64,000 nucleotides of DNA from Lota lota (GCA_026745465.1 JACYXH010000320.1:681001-745000); one strand, 5' to 3'; shown: positions 28,700-40,748, numbered from the stretch's first letter. Numbers and translations: made by a program. Notes: generated by a model from the sequence alone, not told the origin.

Positions 28700-28960
28700 T
28701 GGTTAATTGGTTACGTCTGGTTCGGTTCGGTTCAGTTCAGTTCAGTTCAGTTCAGAGGAAGCGGACAGCACGTTGGTGTCCGCCACCGTTTGGCAGTGTA
28801 ATGGCTCCCAGACGCGGTGAGATTACTGTGTTCATGAAACCACAACGTGTGTGTAGTGTTCTGGTGAAGTGTGTTGTGACTAATTGGTCATCTCTTCTCT
28901 GTTTCACAGGTTACGAAGACTTTTCGAAGTAAAACGGAGCGTTTCATCTGGACCTGATGT
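28700..28960 (+). other. Exon-like segments beside the palindrome axis (mirrored at about 27930-28140 on -)
   Basis: Moving outward from the axis there is a ggttc/agttc pentamer run (28720-28756), an ATG at 28801 followed by cccagacgcg and a gtgaga donor, then a segment 28910-28958 with acceptor tttcacag and donor gtgagt. The same arrangement is mirrored in the left arm. Joined, the coding potential is about a dozen codons before a stop, so these would be non-coding or leader exons of divergent transcripts, if they are expressed. Confidence 0.3.
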
Positions 28961-30029
28961 GAGTAGAAATGAGCCTACTAATTCAAATGTTATATTTATG
29001 TTGGCTGTTCTTAGCCCATCATCAAGTAAAAAACGTGACCGTATCTTTATTTACAGAAGCAATATAAGCATATTAAAGTACAAAAGTGCTGCCCGCATGT
29101 AGCCCACGTTTCAATAAAGCAGTTTGTAGGCCAACACCCCCAGTCTGACCTGCCGTGAAATCCCGTCGGCCAGAAAGCATCTCTTACGCCTTTCTGGTGG
29201 AAATGACGCGTTGCTGTACATTTAACATAGGGGCTTGAGACTGAATTCAAACTTTAAAACGTTCGTCAATGCAAGGATACAATAGTATACATTATCCGTG
29301 AATGTCTTGAGGTTGCACAATTGCATTGACTTGGATGTGGAATATAAATCGCTGATAATGTGTGATGGAAATCGGCTGTGGTTGTTTAACTGTCATTTGA
29401 AATTGAAATGTTCATTCTATGTGAAAGTAACATTTTAGAGCCCATACATTGAAACTTGTTAAAGTAGAAATGACTCACTCTGGCCTAATGGCAGTCAAAT
29501 AAATAGTAGAACTTATTATAAAAAGCAGGATTAGATGTTAATTATCTTGAACATTATATAAAAGCCCTGAATTTGTAATGGTTATAATTTATACCATTTA
29601 ACAGAGTTGGTAGCTGTTGAACTGTGGGACAGTGCCCAAGTTTGGAGACGATAGTGAATAAATAAAATGATTAATAAAGTGTGTGCACTAATCGGCTTCT
29701 TGCACTCCAAAGGTCGATCATGGAGATGAAACTGCGGTTCTGTGAGTATCCCACTTTAACCATGAAGAAGAAACTGCGAACTGTAAGTCATTCGTTTCCG
29801 CGTTACTCTTGGGCACGTTAATGTATTTTGGCTTCCTGGTGGGTTGAGTTAACTCGTTAGGTGAAGGTTGATTTTGAGTAGTAAGGATGTTGTATTGGTG
29901 CATGGGCTACTGAAGCGTTTGAGTTGGTTTTAATGGTTTGTTAAAATGGCTGCAAGTACAGGTTCTAAGAGAGCGTTGTAAGGTGTAGTAATATATATTT
30001 CTGTGGGTACAACCAAAACATACTCAAGG

Positions 30030-32590
30030 GTTAGGTTCTGATTTCTTCAGTCTTCTTTCCCGCTACTCTCCTGAGCTCTGCATCTACATCACATGAGTGT
30101 TTCTTTACTGATGAAGGTGGGGTCTGAGTGAGCAGAGATGCGTGCTAGCATACAGTGCTGTCTGAAGTCTACAGTTCTGTAGAAGCGCCCCCTCAAGAGA
30201 AACCGAGTGTTTGAGAATCCGTTGTGACATCAGTTACATGGACTGGAATGTCCTTTAAGATGGTGACAGGGATTCCCGAAGGAGAAACGCCAGGGGCCAG
30301 ATGTGAGGGCTCCTCATCTCAACGACTAGAACACAACTTCGGTCTTACACCAGAGAACCATAGAACACATTTCAACATTCCCCTCCATGCATCGTGACGC
30401 CTCAGCAACAGTTTCTTTACCTCCTCAGCTGGAGGAGAGCACAACTTTCATCTGGTCCAGCCGAGGGCCCGTCAGCCTCCTGATGATGGAGGATCCTGCT
30501 CTTCAAGAGCCACCACTGGGTTGTCTTCTGAACAGATGACCTTCTTCTCACCACCCTCCCAGAGTCCTGTCCTAAGGCTTACTAAATCTGCACGGTTTGC
30601 ATCCTCATTCAGGAAACCACTGGAATACAAAGACATCACTTCAGGGACGTTAAATCATCCGTGGACACCTTTTGGAGACACCATGCGTAATCTATTACCA
30701 ATGTCTGACACCACTGAAGAATGTTGTACATCATATAAATCTCTGGCGAAATTGAAGATTCTGTTCTATTCTGGGTGTAATGGCAGGAGAGTTGGGCATG
30801 GATGGTGGAATGTTATTTGGCCTGAGGATTTTACCTGGCATGAGTGTTTGGCATTGTATTGCTCGGTGGCATGTGGGTTTGACATGAGATGGGAATGGTT
30901 CATTTGTGAGCATGGCTAGGGTTCCACCTGGCATAGGGTTCATGTGTGAGTGGCTAGGGTTCCACCTGGCATAGGGTTCATGTGTGAGTGGCTAGGGTTC
31001 GACCTAGCATAGGGTTCATGTGTGAGTGGCTAGGGTTCCACCTGGCATAGGGTTCATGTGTGAGTGGCTAGGGTTCGACCTGGCATAGGGTTCATGTGTG
31101 AGTGGCTAGGGTTCGACCTGGCATAGGGTTCATGTGTGAGTGGCTAGGGTTCGACCTGGCATAGGGTTCTGTGTGTGTGGCTAGGGTTCGACCTGGCATA
31201 GGGTTCTGTGTGTGTGGCTAGGGTTCGACCTGGCATAGGGTTCTGTGTGTGTGTGGCTAGGGTTCGACCTGGCATAGGGTTCTGTGTGTGTGGCTAGGGT
31301 TCGACCTGGCATAGGGTTCTGTGTGTGTGGCTAGGGTTCGACCTGGCATAGGGTTCTGTGTGTGTGGCGAGGGTTCGACCTGGCATAGGGTTCTACGTGT
31401 GTGTGGCTAGGGTTCGACCTGGCAAAGGGTTCTACGTGTGTGTGGCTAGGGTTCGACCTGGCATAGGGTTCTACGTGTGTGTGGCTAGGGTTCGACCTGG
31501 CATAGGGTTCTACGTGTGTGTGGCTAGGGTTCGACCTGGCATAGGGTTCTACGTGTGTGTGTGGCTAGGGTTCGACCTGGCATAGGGTTCTACGTGTGAG
31601 TGTCTTGCTCGCCAGCCTTGACAGGTAAAATGTACAAGAAAGTGTGTTTGAGTGGCATGGGGTAATGGAATGGTCAACTAAATCAAAATGGATGGACGGG
31701 CACCACGTGTACTTAAGGACTCCAGTATACATCAAGAGCCTGGAACGATGCCCCGGAACGATATCCTAACACACTGGGCAGGAAGACAAGAGTGTTGTAT
31801 TGGAATCAAGTGTAAAGAAAGGATGCAAATAGCGGGTTCAGATCAGTGACTTCAAACTAGGACTACACCAATTAGGAGCAATGGAGGATGGACACCTACT
31901 GGCATTCCACAAGGAGAGTCTGATGTTGAAAAATGACCTGAATGGATATTCAAGATGAACTTCAGACCTGTAGTGAGGCAGCTCTTCCTACCTGGCTGGA
32001 TGGACAGCCCTGTGGAGCGTGTCTTGTGTACTCTTGCTCTCAGATGCAAGTCTTCTCTGGCTGAACAGTATTGTTTTGTACAGGACTAGCTGAACCTGGA
32101 AGATGGGTTCCCTTAAATCGGAAACAATCTGGGAACTATCCCAACTAGGGCCCTCTTCAAGCTGCAGTTGTGCTCTTCAGCTGAGGAGCTAAGGAAAGCT
32201 TCACTGGGCCTTCAAGATTTATAGAGAGGAACCTTGCAATGTAATCTATGGTTCTCTGATGGAAGACCTTAGTTGTATTCTACTGGCTGAGAGGAAGAAC
32301 ACACACGTCTTCCTCTTGGCAGTTTACCTTTGGGAATCCCTTCCGCCATCTTGGAGGATATTCCAGTTCATGTAACTGATGTTATGACTGATTCTCAAAC
32401 ACTTTGTTTCTCCTCAGGGGGCGCATCAACAGAACTGTAGACTTCAGACAGCACTGGATCCTAGCATGCATCTCTGCTCACTCAGACCACACCTCCATCT
32501 GTAGGGCAACACTCTAGCGATGTAGATGCAGAGTTTTTGAGTAACGAGGAAGCAGACAAATAGGATTAGAACGCAATGTCATGTTAAGTC
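30030..32590. repeat. Older nested inverted repeat inside right arm
   Basis: The mirror of the left-arm structure: blocks near 30050-30480 (+) and 32150-32580 (-) flank the minisatellite at 30908-31608. The region therefore contains four copies of one roughly 440-bp module in alternating orientation. Confidence 0.85.
30908..31608. repeat. 32-39-bp minisatellite, right arm
   Basis: Reverse complement of the left-arm array, with the same gradient of linker types but a different copy number per subtype. Confidence 0.95.
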
Positions 32591-34289
32591 TGTACATCTT
32601 TAAATCATGGAAATTGTTAGATAGAAGTTCAGGAATAGGGGTTCATTGTATTATGTGTAGTTCTTTCTCTCAAATGCACACACTTCTCACACTTTTTTCA
32701 CTAGACATCTGTATATGTATTTGTTGAAGTGATTTGCTATTGGTGATGATTCGGTTAGTTCAGGGTAACGTTGCAGGGTTATGGTTGGCTCTCTGTGAGC
32801 TAGACATTTAGATTTGATCTGTATGGTTTGTACCCAGAATTATTTAGATAATTGTTCTGTGTATTGTAAAATGTAGTCACTGTTTTGCATTGAAGGAGTC
32901 CATCGTTTTTAGCCAAGGATTTGAGTTTTAAAGTTGTTGTGGGACCTACATGGTAGTTCTGTGTTCTTTGTATGGTTTTGAGCGTTGTAACTTGTACACA
33001 CTGGGTGCATAGCAATGTAGAGGTACAGTGAATAGTAATAATGACCAACAGCAACAAACAGATCGCCTCAAGGTAAGTCTGTTGGCTGTGTTTTAAAATG
33101 AGATCATCGCTGGACTACAGGATCTTCGCCTCAGCTCAAGGTGAGGCGCTGGTTATGTTCCTTACTGGTTGGTTCCGGCCGGAATGTTCGGATTCCAGTC
33201 GGACGGTTGTGTTCTTCCCGCCGGGAGGTTCTGAGTGTGTTCACTTAATTTAGTGTCAAAATGGTTGTTATTGAACATTGTAGTATTGACAACCATAAGG
33301 ACCCACTTGGCAGTTAGTTGGATGTTGAGTCACCTGAGAGGGCGTCTGGCAGTACGTTCAGGATTGGCATTTGCGTAACCTCGTCACCAACGGAAAACAA
33401 TTTGTCCATCTTTAGGTTGGCTGTTCAAAATACACACTGACCCATACGCCATCCAATAAGTTTTGCGTTTCCCCACAGTTTCCCCGATAATTTTTGATAA
33501 TTGCGCTGCACTTTTGACCACGTTGACGGACTCTCGCTGCGTACAAAACTGCGTTATGCTTGCGGGCGCATTTCTGACCGAGCATCAGTGAAGGCTGCTA
33601 ATCATTTCAAGGCAGAAAACTATTTGGCATTTCTTCCATACATCCCAGCACCTGAATATTGCTAAGTATCATTTTACTACTGGATTTAATATTGATACTG
33701 CTTGGTGTTCTTTGGTACTGTAACAGCTTTTGTACATTCTAAATATCTGGTCTGTCATTAATTGCCTCAGAAGTTAAACCCTACCAAATGGCATGAAGTT
33801 ACACTATTTTTACCAACAGCTAAAATAATGGCCGTATCTCCCACATGTTGCAGTAGTAGAAACTCGAGAGCTGTACAAGGTTAAAATGGTAACATGTAGT
33901 TTGTCTCAAGGTGTCTGCCTCCTCACCCAGAGCCAAACCTCCACCTACTGTCAAAGAAGTCCTCCATAACAGGTCAGTGCTCTCGTGCAGGAGTAGAAAG
34001 TATTTTCAGGTCAGTTTTAATGCATGGGCTGAAACGCTTCTTTCAACTTGTGGACTGCTCGGTCTTTATTCCCAAAACAGGATGCCACTTGTGACAAAGT
34101 CAGTCTTATATCTGCAGTCTTTTCTAGGCTTGAATTATGAAAGAGTTTAATTAAAAAGAAAAAAATAACGAATGGCATAACTGTTCAGAAGAGTCAAATA
34201 AATTTATTGTTGGGCAAATGCTAATACAAACCTGCTGCTGTAGCTGAAATGGAAAGCCCTGGTGTGGCTAACATAACACAAGTTAACTC

Positions 34290-34590
34290 AGGCGTGTGGT
34301 GCTAGGATGGACCAGAGGCTGGGGACCAGAGACGGAGGCTTGCAGCACCAGGATGGACCAGAGGCTGGGGACCAGAGACGGAGGCTTGCAGCACCAGGAT
34401 GGACCAGAGGCTGGGGACCAGAGACGGAGGCTTGCAGCACCAGGATGGACCGGAGGCTGGGGACCAGAGACGGAGGCTTGCAGCACCAGGATGGACCAGA
34501 GACGGAGGCTTGCAGCACCAGGATGGACCAGAGGCTGGGGACCAGAGACGGAGGCTTGCAGCACCAGGATGGACCAGAGACCGAAGCTGG
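34290..34590. repeat. 46-bp minisatellite, right palindrome arm
   Basis: Reverse-complement counterpart of the array at 22367-22655. The position of the short 28-bp unit differs between arms, showing independent evolution after the arms formed. Confidence 0.95.
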
Positions 34591-34959
34591 AGACCAGAGG
34601 CATGCTGCACTGGATTGGACCGGAGGGTAACCATCACCAAGTTCATGGGAAACACTAAAAACCCTCGGGTTCATTATAGGTCTGTGACCTTATTTATTGT
34701 AGAAGGGTTTTTATCATCTTCAGATTTAAAGCTGTGATATGAGGTCATTCATACTGGGGTTATGTAGGAGTCATATGAGCCATTTTGGTTACTAGTTCTG
34801 CTGTGACCATAGTTGATGCATTGCTGAAAACATCAATTTGTAGCCTTGGTTGAATTCAAAGAAGTTGAAATATCTGCTACCATTTTACAAATGAACCTCA
34901 AATGCAGAAGGTGTGCAGGTGTTGCATCCCCAGCTGTTTTACCAGCTGTTGAGACCCAA

Positions 34960-35540
34960 CTGTGTGTGTAACCAGACCAGGAATCCATGGCTGATGGAGG
35001 AGCCGTGCTGGAGGCCCTGCCTTGTGAAGGATGTCCGCTGTGGGGCAGATGGAGCCCGGCTCTAAAGTAATTATCACTCTCACTGCCACTACTAGTAGAG
35101 TACTTCTACCACACACTACCACGGGTTGTTACTATACCAGACAAACTACATCTGTTTTTACCACATAATGGAGCCAGACTTCCTGTGTTTGTTACAGACC
35201 AGGATCTGTGGCTGAGGAGAGCTGATGGAGGAGCAGTGACTCTGGAGGACGACCACGACTCTACCAACAAGGATTCCTTGTAAGTTTGCATTAACTGAAT
35301 ATAGTGTACTTGTGCAGGACAAAGTAATGCTGCGTTACAAGTTAAGGCATACTACAGCTGTTGGTTACCAGACATCTACTACTGTGTTGGTTACAGACAA
35401 ACTACAGCTGCTACTTTGTTACACGCCATGAGAGCCAAACTACTGCTGTGTTTGTGACCAGACCAGGAATCATCTGGAAGGTGAATCCTCAGGAAGACCA
35501 TGAATCTACCAACAAGTATTCCTTGTAAGTTTGCATTTAT
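34960..35540 (+). other. Tandem exon-like modules in right arm (mirrored at about 21380-22010 on -)
   Basis: Three related blocks (about 34970-35065, 35195-35281, 35455-35526) each start with accagaccagga-like sequence after a tttgt(t/g)ac(c/a)(a)g tract. Two of them end in aacaag(g/t)attccttgtaagt, a consensus donor. They look like duplicated exons about 250 bp apart. Similarity to any known protein was not recognised and frames are short. Confidence 0.35.
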
Positions 35541-38077
35541 TAAACATAGTGGAGTGGTATAGGGCCGAATGGTGCCGGGATCAACCCCCAAGTCTTCATA
35601 ATACATTGATGCATCCCTGAGCAAGGTACCTTAAAGACCTACCTGCTCCTTAATGTAGTCTCTTTGGTTCAAATAATGTTGCATTGTTTTGATTATTGAA
35701 CATAATCCATGTCATCCATTGTTTTAAGACGCTGGTGAAATCCTGTCTGGTCTGAGGCAGACACAGCTGAGCTGAATCCCACCTGCATCCTGACGTCCTG
35801 CTGGTCACCGTCTCCTCAGTTAATCTGAACCTCGTCCTCAAGAAGAACTGCTGAGCTTCTTCAAGTCAGCAGTCTGGATTAATGAACTCCAGTGTGAATA
35901 ACCTTCTTCACACCGCATGTGCTTTCCCTCATGTCTGTCCACTAACTAACCTCACAGCTTCACTTTTCTCTCTACTCCTTCCCGTTCCTGTGTTCCTTCT
36001 CCATGGTTCGAACCTTTACTCTGAAGGAGTGTTTTCTTGCCCTGCAGAGGGTTCAGCGTTAGGGTTGAGCGTCAGGGTTAGAGTCAGGGAAAGAGCTGGT
36101 TAGGAAGGACTGGTTTTTACACATACCTCTTCACTTGCTTTCTGAATGGTTTCGACATTTTGAAATAATTTATTGGGAAAATGTTTTACTGTGCTATGCT
36201 TTACAAAAATATATAAAAGTTCTACCATCGTTTTTTTTATAAATAAAAATCCTACATTGTGACTTTTTCAGCATATTTGGTGCAGTTAATTTAATTATCA
36301 TTTAACTTGGCTAATGTCAAGCTAAACTCCTGTAATATGTTGAATATACATCATGCATATTCAACAAAATTCACATAATCCACATATTAATGTATTGTAC
36401 AACATCCATATTGCTACTTGATTCAAGTCTATTTGTTATAGTAACCATTTGTACCGACTGCCCCCACAGGCCATTCCCGGCTACTACAACTCATTCAAAC
36501 TAACACCACTGTAGCGCATGGCCTGCTGTATGAGGCTGCTTAACATTTAGAATTCACCAGTATTTATGTTGGGATGGCGCAGGTCATACCAAATCTATTC
36601 AGCTTTGATTTTGAAGGGAGAGGGTTGTAGGAACAAAACATTGAACACATTTTTTTTTTATCAATGTTATATATTGATTGATAAAAGAAATGTGTTGTAA
36701 ATGAGTTGTTAATATTGGAGTGCGTAGTGGTCCATGGCATGTCTATTCTAGTATGAGGCCAACGTGTGCTTGTGAACACAGCCCAAAACCTGCAGCTTAG
36801 TAGTTGTTCAAATAAACAAAGGGAAACCCTTAGCCTGCAATCTATGAACATGGCCTTACAAATCGAGTAGGCTACTCACAACATGCACAATACGTTGGGT
36901 GGCAGCTTGGACTAACAAAAAAACGATTCAATCATATCTTGCATTCAAATCAAATGTTAATCAATCAAATCAACCAGCAGTCATATCCATCTTGTATCGA
37001 CCTGTAACATCTCGTCAAATTCAAGCATGCATTTGTTTCAGAAGGGTGCAATGTGAAAAGAAAAGCTACCACACAGTTTGTTGTATGGGAGCATTGTTCA
37101 GCCACACATGCACAAAGGGCTCCAGTCCCTTTCTGTGTTTACAGCACCACCAACTCATCAATCAATGCAAATCCAACACCTGTCACTGATCTAGGATGTG
37201 TTGAGTGACTTCAAATAGGACATTCTGATGATATTGATCTATTTGTCTCAGGGTTAAAAGGAATGTCATGCCCTTTATTGTTTCTTGCTGTGACTTAATC
37301 TTTTGAGCTCAGTGAGACGAAAAACCACAGTCCACTGGAATGCCTCTGACACTTGGGTGTGGCAAGTTTTTACAAGACAAATGTGAAGCCGTGGCAAAAA
37401 TAACATGCTTTCATTTACATTGAATATATTTACATCACACTAGACAGGAATCCTGAGTGACTTGAAAATACGCAAACACTACGAAACAAACCCTCTCATA
37501 ATCACACACATAACAAACATCTTGTTCGAAATGCAATTTTTTCATTACTTGCTTTGCAGTACATCAATTGATTCCAAGAATAACTCTTGTCGGCACGTGT
37601 TTTAAAGTAGGTGTGCGGACTAGACCTGGAAGGTTCTTTAGATGGCTTTACTTTGGATGCAAGTGTAATCGTTAAAAGACAGAGTAAAGCCGCGTGGACC
37701 TGGAGGCCATGTTTGTTCTTCAAGTGAGAAGTACTGCAACAAAGCCACCGAATCGAATGGTGTTGGGACGAAGACGCGTCTGCGATTAGCCGGTTTATGC
37801 AACGAAGCAGTATGCCTTCAACTGAGCTTTTTGGGGGTAATGTTATAGAAGGACAAAACGGGGGCGTTTAAAAGCTATTCGTGACACCTAATATATGCGT
37901 TTATCCAACATGCAATTAAAGGCTTGGTCTGTGGAGGCGGTGGTGACCCCTCTGGGCCGGGGTCACCGGGGGAGGGGTGTAGCTGGGTACGGCGGAGCTT
38001 CAATGTAAAGAGCTGGCGATTTCAGACTCTTTTTAGGGTTGCTCAAGCACCCCTCAATTTCATCTCAGCTCCCCTAA

Positions 38078-38980
38078 AAAACAGAATTATTTTGAATATC
38101 CTTTTTTTTTTCAGATTTATTTTTGCAGTCTTCAGTTTGATTTCGAAAACCTGTCTGTTAAGAGACAGGAGATAAACAATTACAGGTTCAAAGGGCTTAC
38201 AACAGTTTTAAATCCAGTATTCTAAAGTCATGGTGATACACGCTCCGGTCCAGTAGGTGGCGGCAGCACCTTTAACGTCGGTAGCCTGCCCGTACAACTA
38301 AAGGAGAAAAAGTAGGTGGAGACTTTCATAGCCCTGTTTAAAAAAGTGCTGACATATTATGATGGAATATTTTGGCCTTATGGTCCAGCCATAATCCATA
38401 TGTTCCAGCCATAATTCCACTGCTGCTTCTGTTTTGCCCACATTCATTGCAGTGTGCTCAACATTGATTTCTCATAACTAAGAATTGTAACAGATATATA
38501 TATAATAAGATATATAGACTGTTATCAAACGCAGACACTCTGCAACCTCCTCTGACATTTATTTTATGTCACAAATGCTCTGTTTGCTTTATTTATCATC
38601 AGATTTGAATTTTCCTAGCTGAATACAATATGTATGTGATTGTCAGTATTAAAAGGGAGAAAGTAGGGTGGAGAGAAGGTTAAAACAGCTGTTATATTGA
38701 AATCTGTTTGTTCTGAACCTTTATTATTCAACAGTTGGCCACCTAACTAATTAGGCTGCTTCTGAAGGTAACATTGTGTATCGAATTGAAAAGGGATTGA
38801 ATACTTTAACAAACAGCTTTCTTTTATTTTCTTCAAATCATTAACTATAATGTATTAATTGTTATCCAATAACATTAACAACCCAATCGAAAGTTTTTTT
38901 AGGTGAAACCTTGTAGTTTTACACATTTATCCAAAGCAACTTATTATGATTCTCCTCGTGGTACACCTTATGAGAAGGTG
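38078..38980. other. Intergenic sequence right of the palindrome
   Basis: A/T-rich sequence without recognisable exons. It contains a short tatatatataataagatata stretch near 38495. The other part of the LINE that abuts the left edge of the palindrome was not seen here. Confidence 0.4.
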
Positions 38981-38982
38981 TA

Positions 38983-39285
38983 GGATTTAGGTAACTTAGG
39001 GATAGCAACAGGTAGACTGGTGTTGGGGAAGGTGTAGGATTGAGGTAACTTAGGGATAGCAACAGGTAGACTGGTGGTGAGGAAGGTGTAGGATTGAGGT
39101 AACTTAGGGATGCCTACAGGTAGACTGGTGGTGGGGAAGGTGTAGGATTGAGGTAACTTAGGGATGCCTACAGGTAAACTGGTGGTGAGGAAGGTGTAGG
39201 ATTGAGGTAACTTAGGGATGCCTACAGGTAGACTGGTGGTGGGGAAGGTGTAGGATTGAGGTAACTTAGGGATAACAACAGGCGA
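38983..39285. repeat. 54-bp minisatellite upstream of receptor copy 1
   Basis: About five and a half copies of a 54-bp unit with ggtgtaggattgaggtaact and agactggtggtg. It ends some 70 bp before the TATA box of the duplicated receptor promoter. The corresponding place upstream of copy 2 has a single related stretch (gggatgcctacaggt, about 46782), so the array expanded in copy 1. Confidence 0.93.
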
Positions 39286-39353
39286 GATGCCTCAGAGTCC
39301 TCCTTCCCTGCTTGTTTATTTGCATGTGTTTTTGCATTTGGTTCAAACCCTCC

Positions 39354-39360
39354 TATATAA
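39354..39360 (+). promoter_or_regulatory. TATA box, receptor copy 1
   Basis: tatataa lies 106 bp before the former ATG in a block conserved with copy 2 (accctcctata). Confidence 0.5.
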
Positions 39361-39778
39361 CACATTTTGGTTATTGGTTATTGTTTGAATCCCTTAGACA
39401 TATTTATCGGACAGGAAGGGCTGGTGTTTCGTGCATTTAGAGGAGGAGGACCAGCCAGGATGTTTACTGGGCCCTGCTCTTACATCTGAGTAAGTCTTTC
39501 TTATGACTTTGAAATTCACTTTTCAACCGCACTCCAAGGAATTTAAAACAATAATTGTAACCTGATTATTTATTCAGCTATCTAAAGGTGTCAGCCATAG
39601 ACAGATTATTTGTCAGATGTTCAGTAGATCTTCCAATTGTTAAATAATTATTCAACCTGAGCAGTTATTAGTTATAAAAAACGTCAGTTGTTCTTGAGGT
39701 TTATCGTTGTCAATGAATTGCATACATGTTTTGATTCATTCATACATGCATGCCTGAATGCATCCGACATATACATAT

Positions 39779-39905
<127 letters not shown>

Positions 39906-40339
39906 TGCATATACTACATAGATTGATAATCATTTAGTGCTTGGTTCTTAGACAACGCACAAATGACAAGGCATCAGCTGATTATTCTACCTCCATATCT
40001 GTTTTATTTCTGCTCAGGTTTGCTTGTCATTCTCTCCCATGGTGAATACCTCAATGGTAAGGCTGTTTCATTCATTCATTTGCAATGTGACTATCATGAA
40101 TGTGATCCATATTACTGACACCATCACATCAATACATCCAGGATCCTGCAACGGCTACACCAACCTGACGGATCCATGGCGCAACCGGGCCTTTGACAGA
40201 ACTGACTGGCCCGGCTTCCCCAAAAATGACAAACTGTTACTTAACAAGTGGTGGAGGTTCACAGGGATTGGTGGAGACAGAACGATTGAAACTTGTCAAT
40301 ATTATGGGGGTAGCTTCGTATACCCATGGGCTGTGGTGG

Positions 40340-40748
40340 TGACTGTGGTGGAAATTCTTCAAACTCTATTGACAATGCAACTCAGAATAAACTTAAAGAG
40401 TTTATTGCAATAAAGGGTAAAAAATTGTATAAGATAAAAGTAGAGAGGCCACACAACACGACAAGCATACAAAGGTTGAAGCGCTGTAGTGAGCTCAACA
40501 GTGGGCACACTCCAGGTGGAAGCAGGGGGACATCCTTGAGGGCCCAGCTGCAGTCAGGCCACTCCTCCTCTCGGCCATCCCAGGATGTAGCTCGTGGTAT
40601 TGCTGCGTCTGAGTCAGCCGAAGCTGTCTCAGTTCCCGTCCAGGGCGATAAGCGCGGTATAAACAGTGAAATGGTTACCATAGATAGTAACTAAGGGGTC
40701 ACAGTGTCTTGCGAACAACATGTCTTGTGGAAATGTCCAATACATGAC
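40340..40748. mobile_element. Solo-LTR-like insertion in receptor copy 1
   Basis: An insertion of 401 bp (40344-40744) begins TGTGG and ends TACA, the TG..CA ends of LTRs. It is flanked by the 4-bp direct repeat tgac (40340-40343 and 40745-40748). Copy 2 has the uninterrupted site, gtgac followed by ttatcc, at 47705-47715. Inside there is caataaagggt near 40409 and a tataag motif near 40430. No internal retroviral genes are present. The family is not identified. Confidence 0.7.

Larger units (their letters stand above)
18353..38077. repeat. Giant inverted repeat (palindrome), arms about 10 kb
   Basis: Left arm 18353-28342 and right arm 28500-38077 are reverse complements over almost their whole length, with a 157-bp spacer. 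Sampled stretches differ by only a few per cent; one 255-bp open stretch (23809-24063 against 32803-33057) differs at about five codons. The outer end is the same on both sides: taggggagctgagatg at 18353 and its complement ending 38077. Clear arm-specific indels exist: 18956-19393 and 19541-19942 only on the left, 37503-37815 only on the right, and different minisatellite copy numbers. These argue against a pure assembly mirror artefact, though a collapsed or misjoined haplotype is not excluded. No conserved protein domain was recognised in the arms. Confidence 0.93.

Noticed and set aside
37502..37723. Secreted small protein on the - strand with signal-like start
   Set aside because: The frame begins at TTG, not ATG, and there is no supporting splice context. 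Kept only as part of the right-arm-specific segment finding.
18353..38077. Palindrome as a giant foldback or Polinton-type transposon
   Set aside because: No polymerase, integrase or capsid-type genes were recognised in the arms and no flanking target duplication was seen; duplication-inversion explains it more simply.
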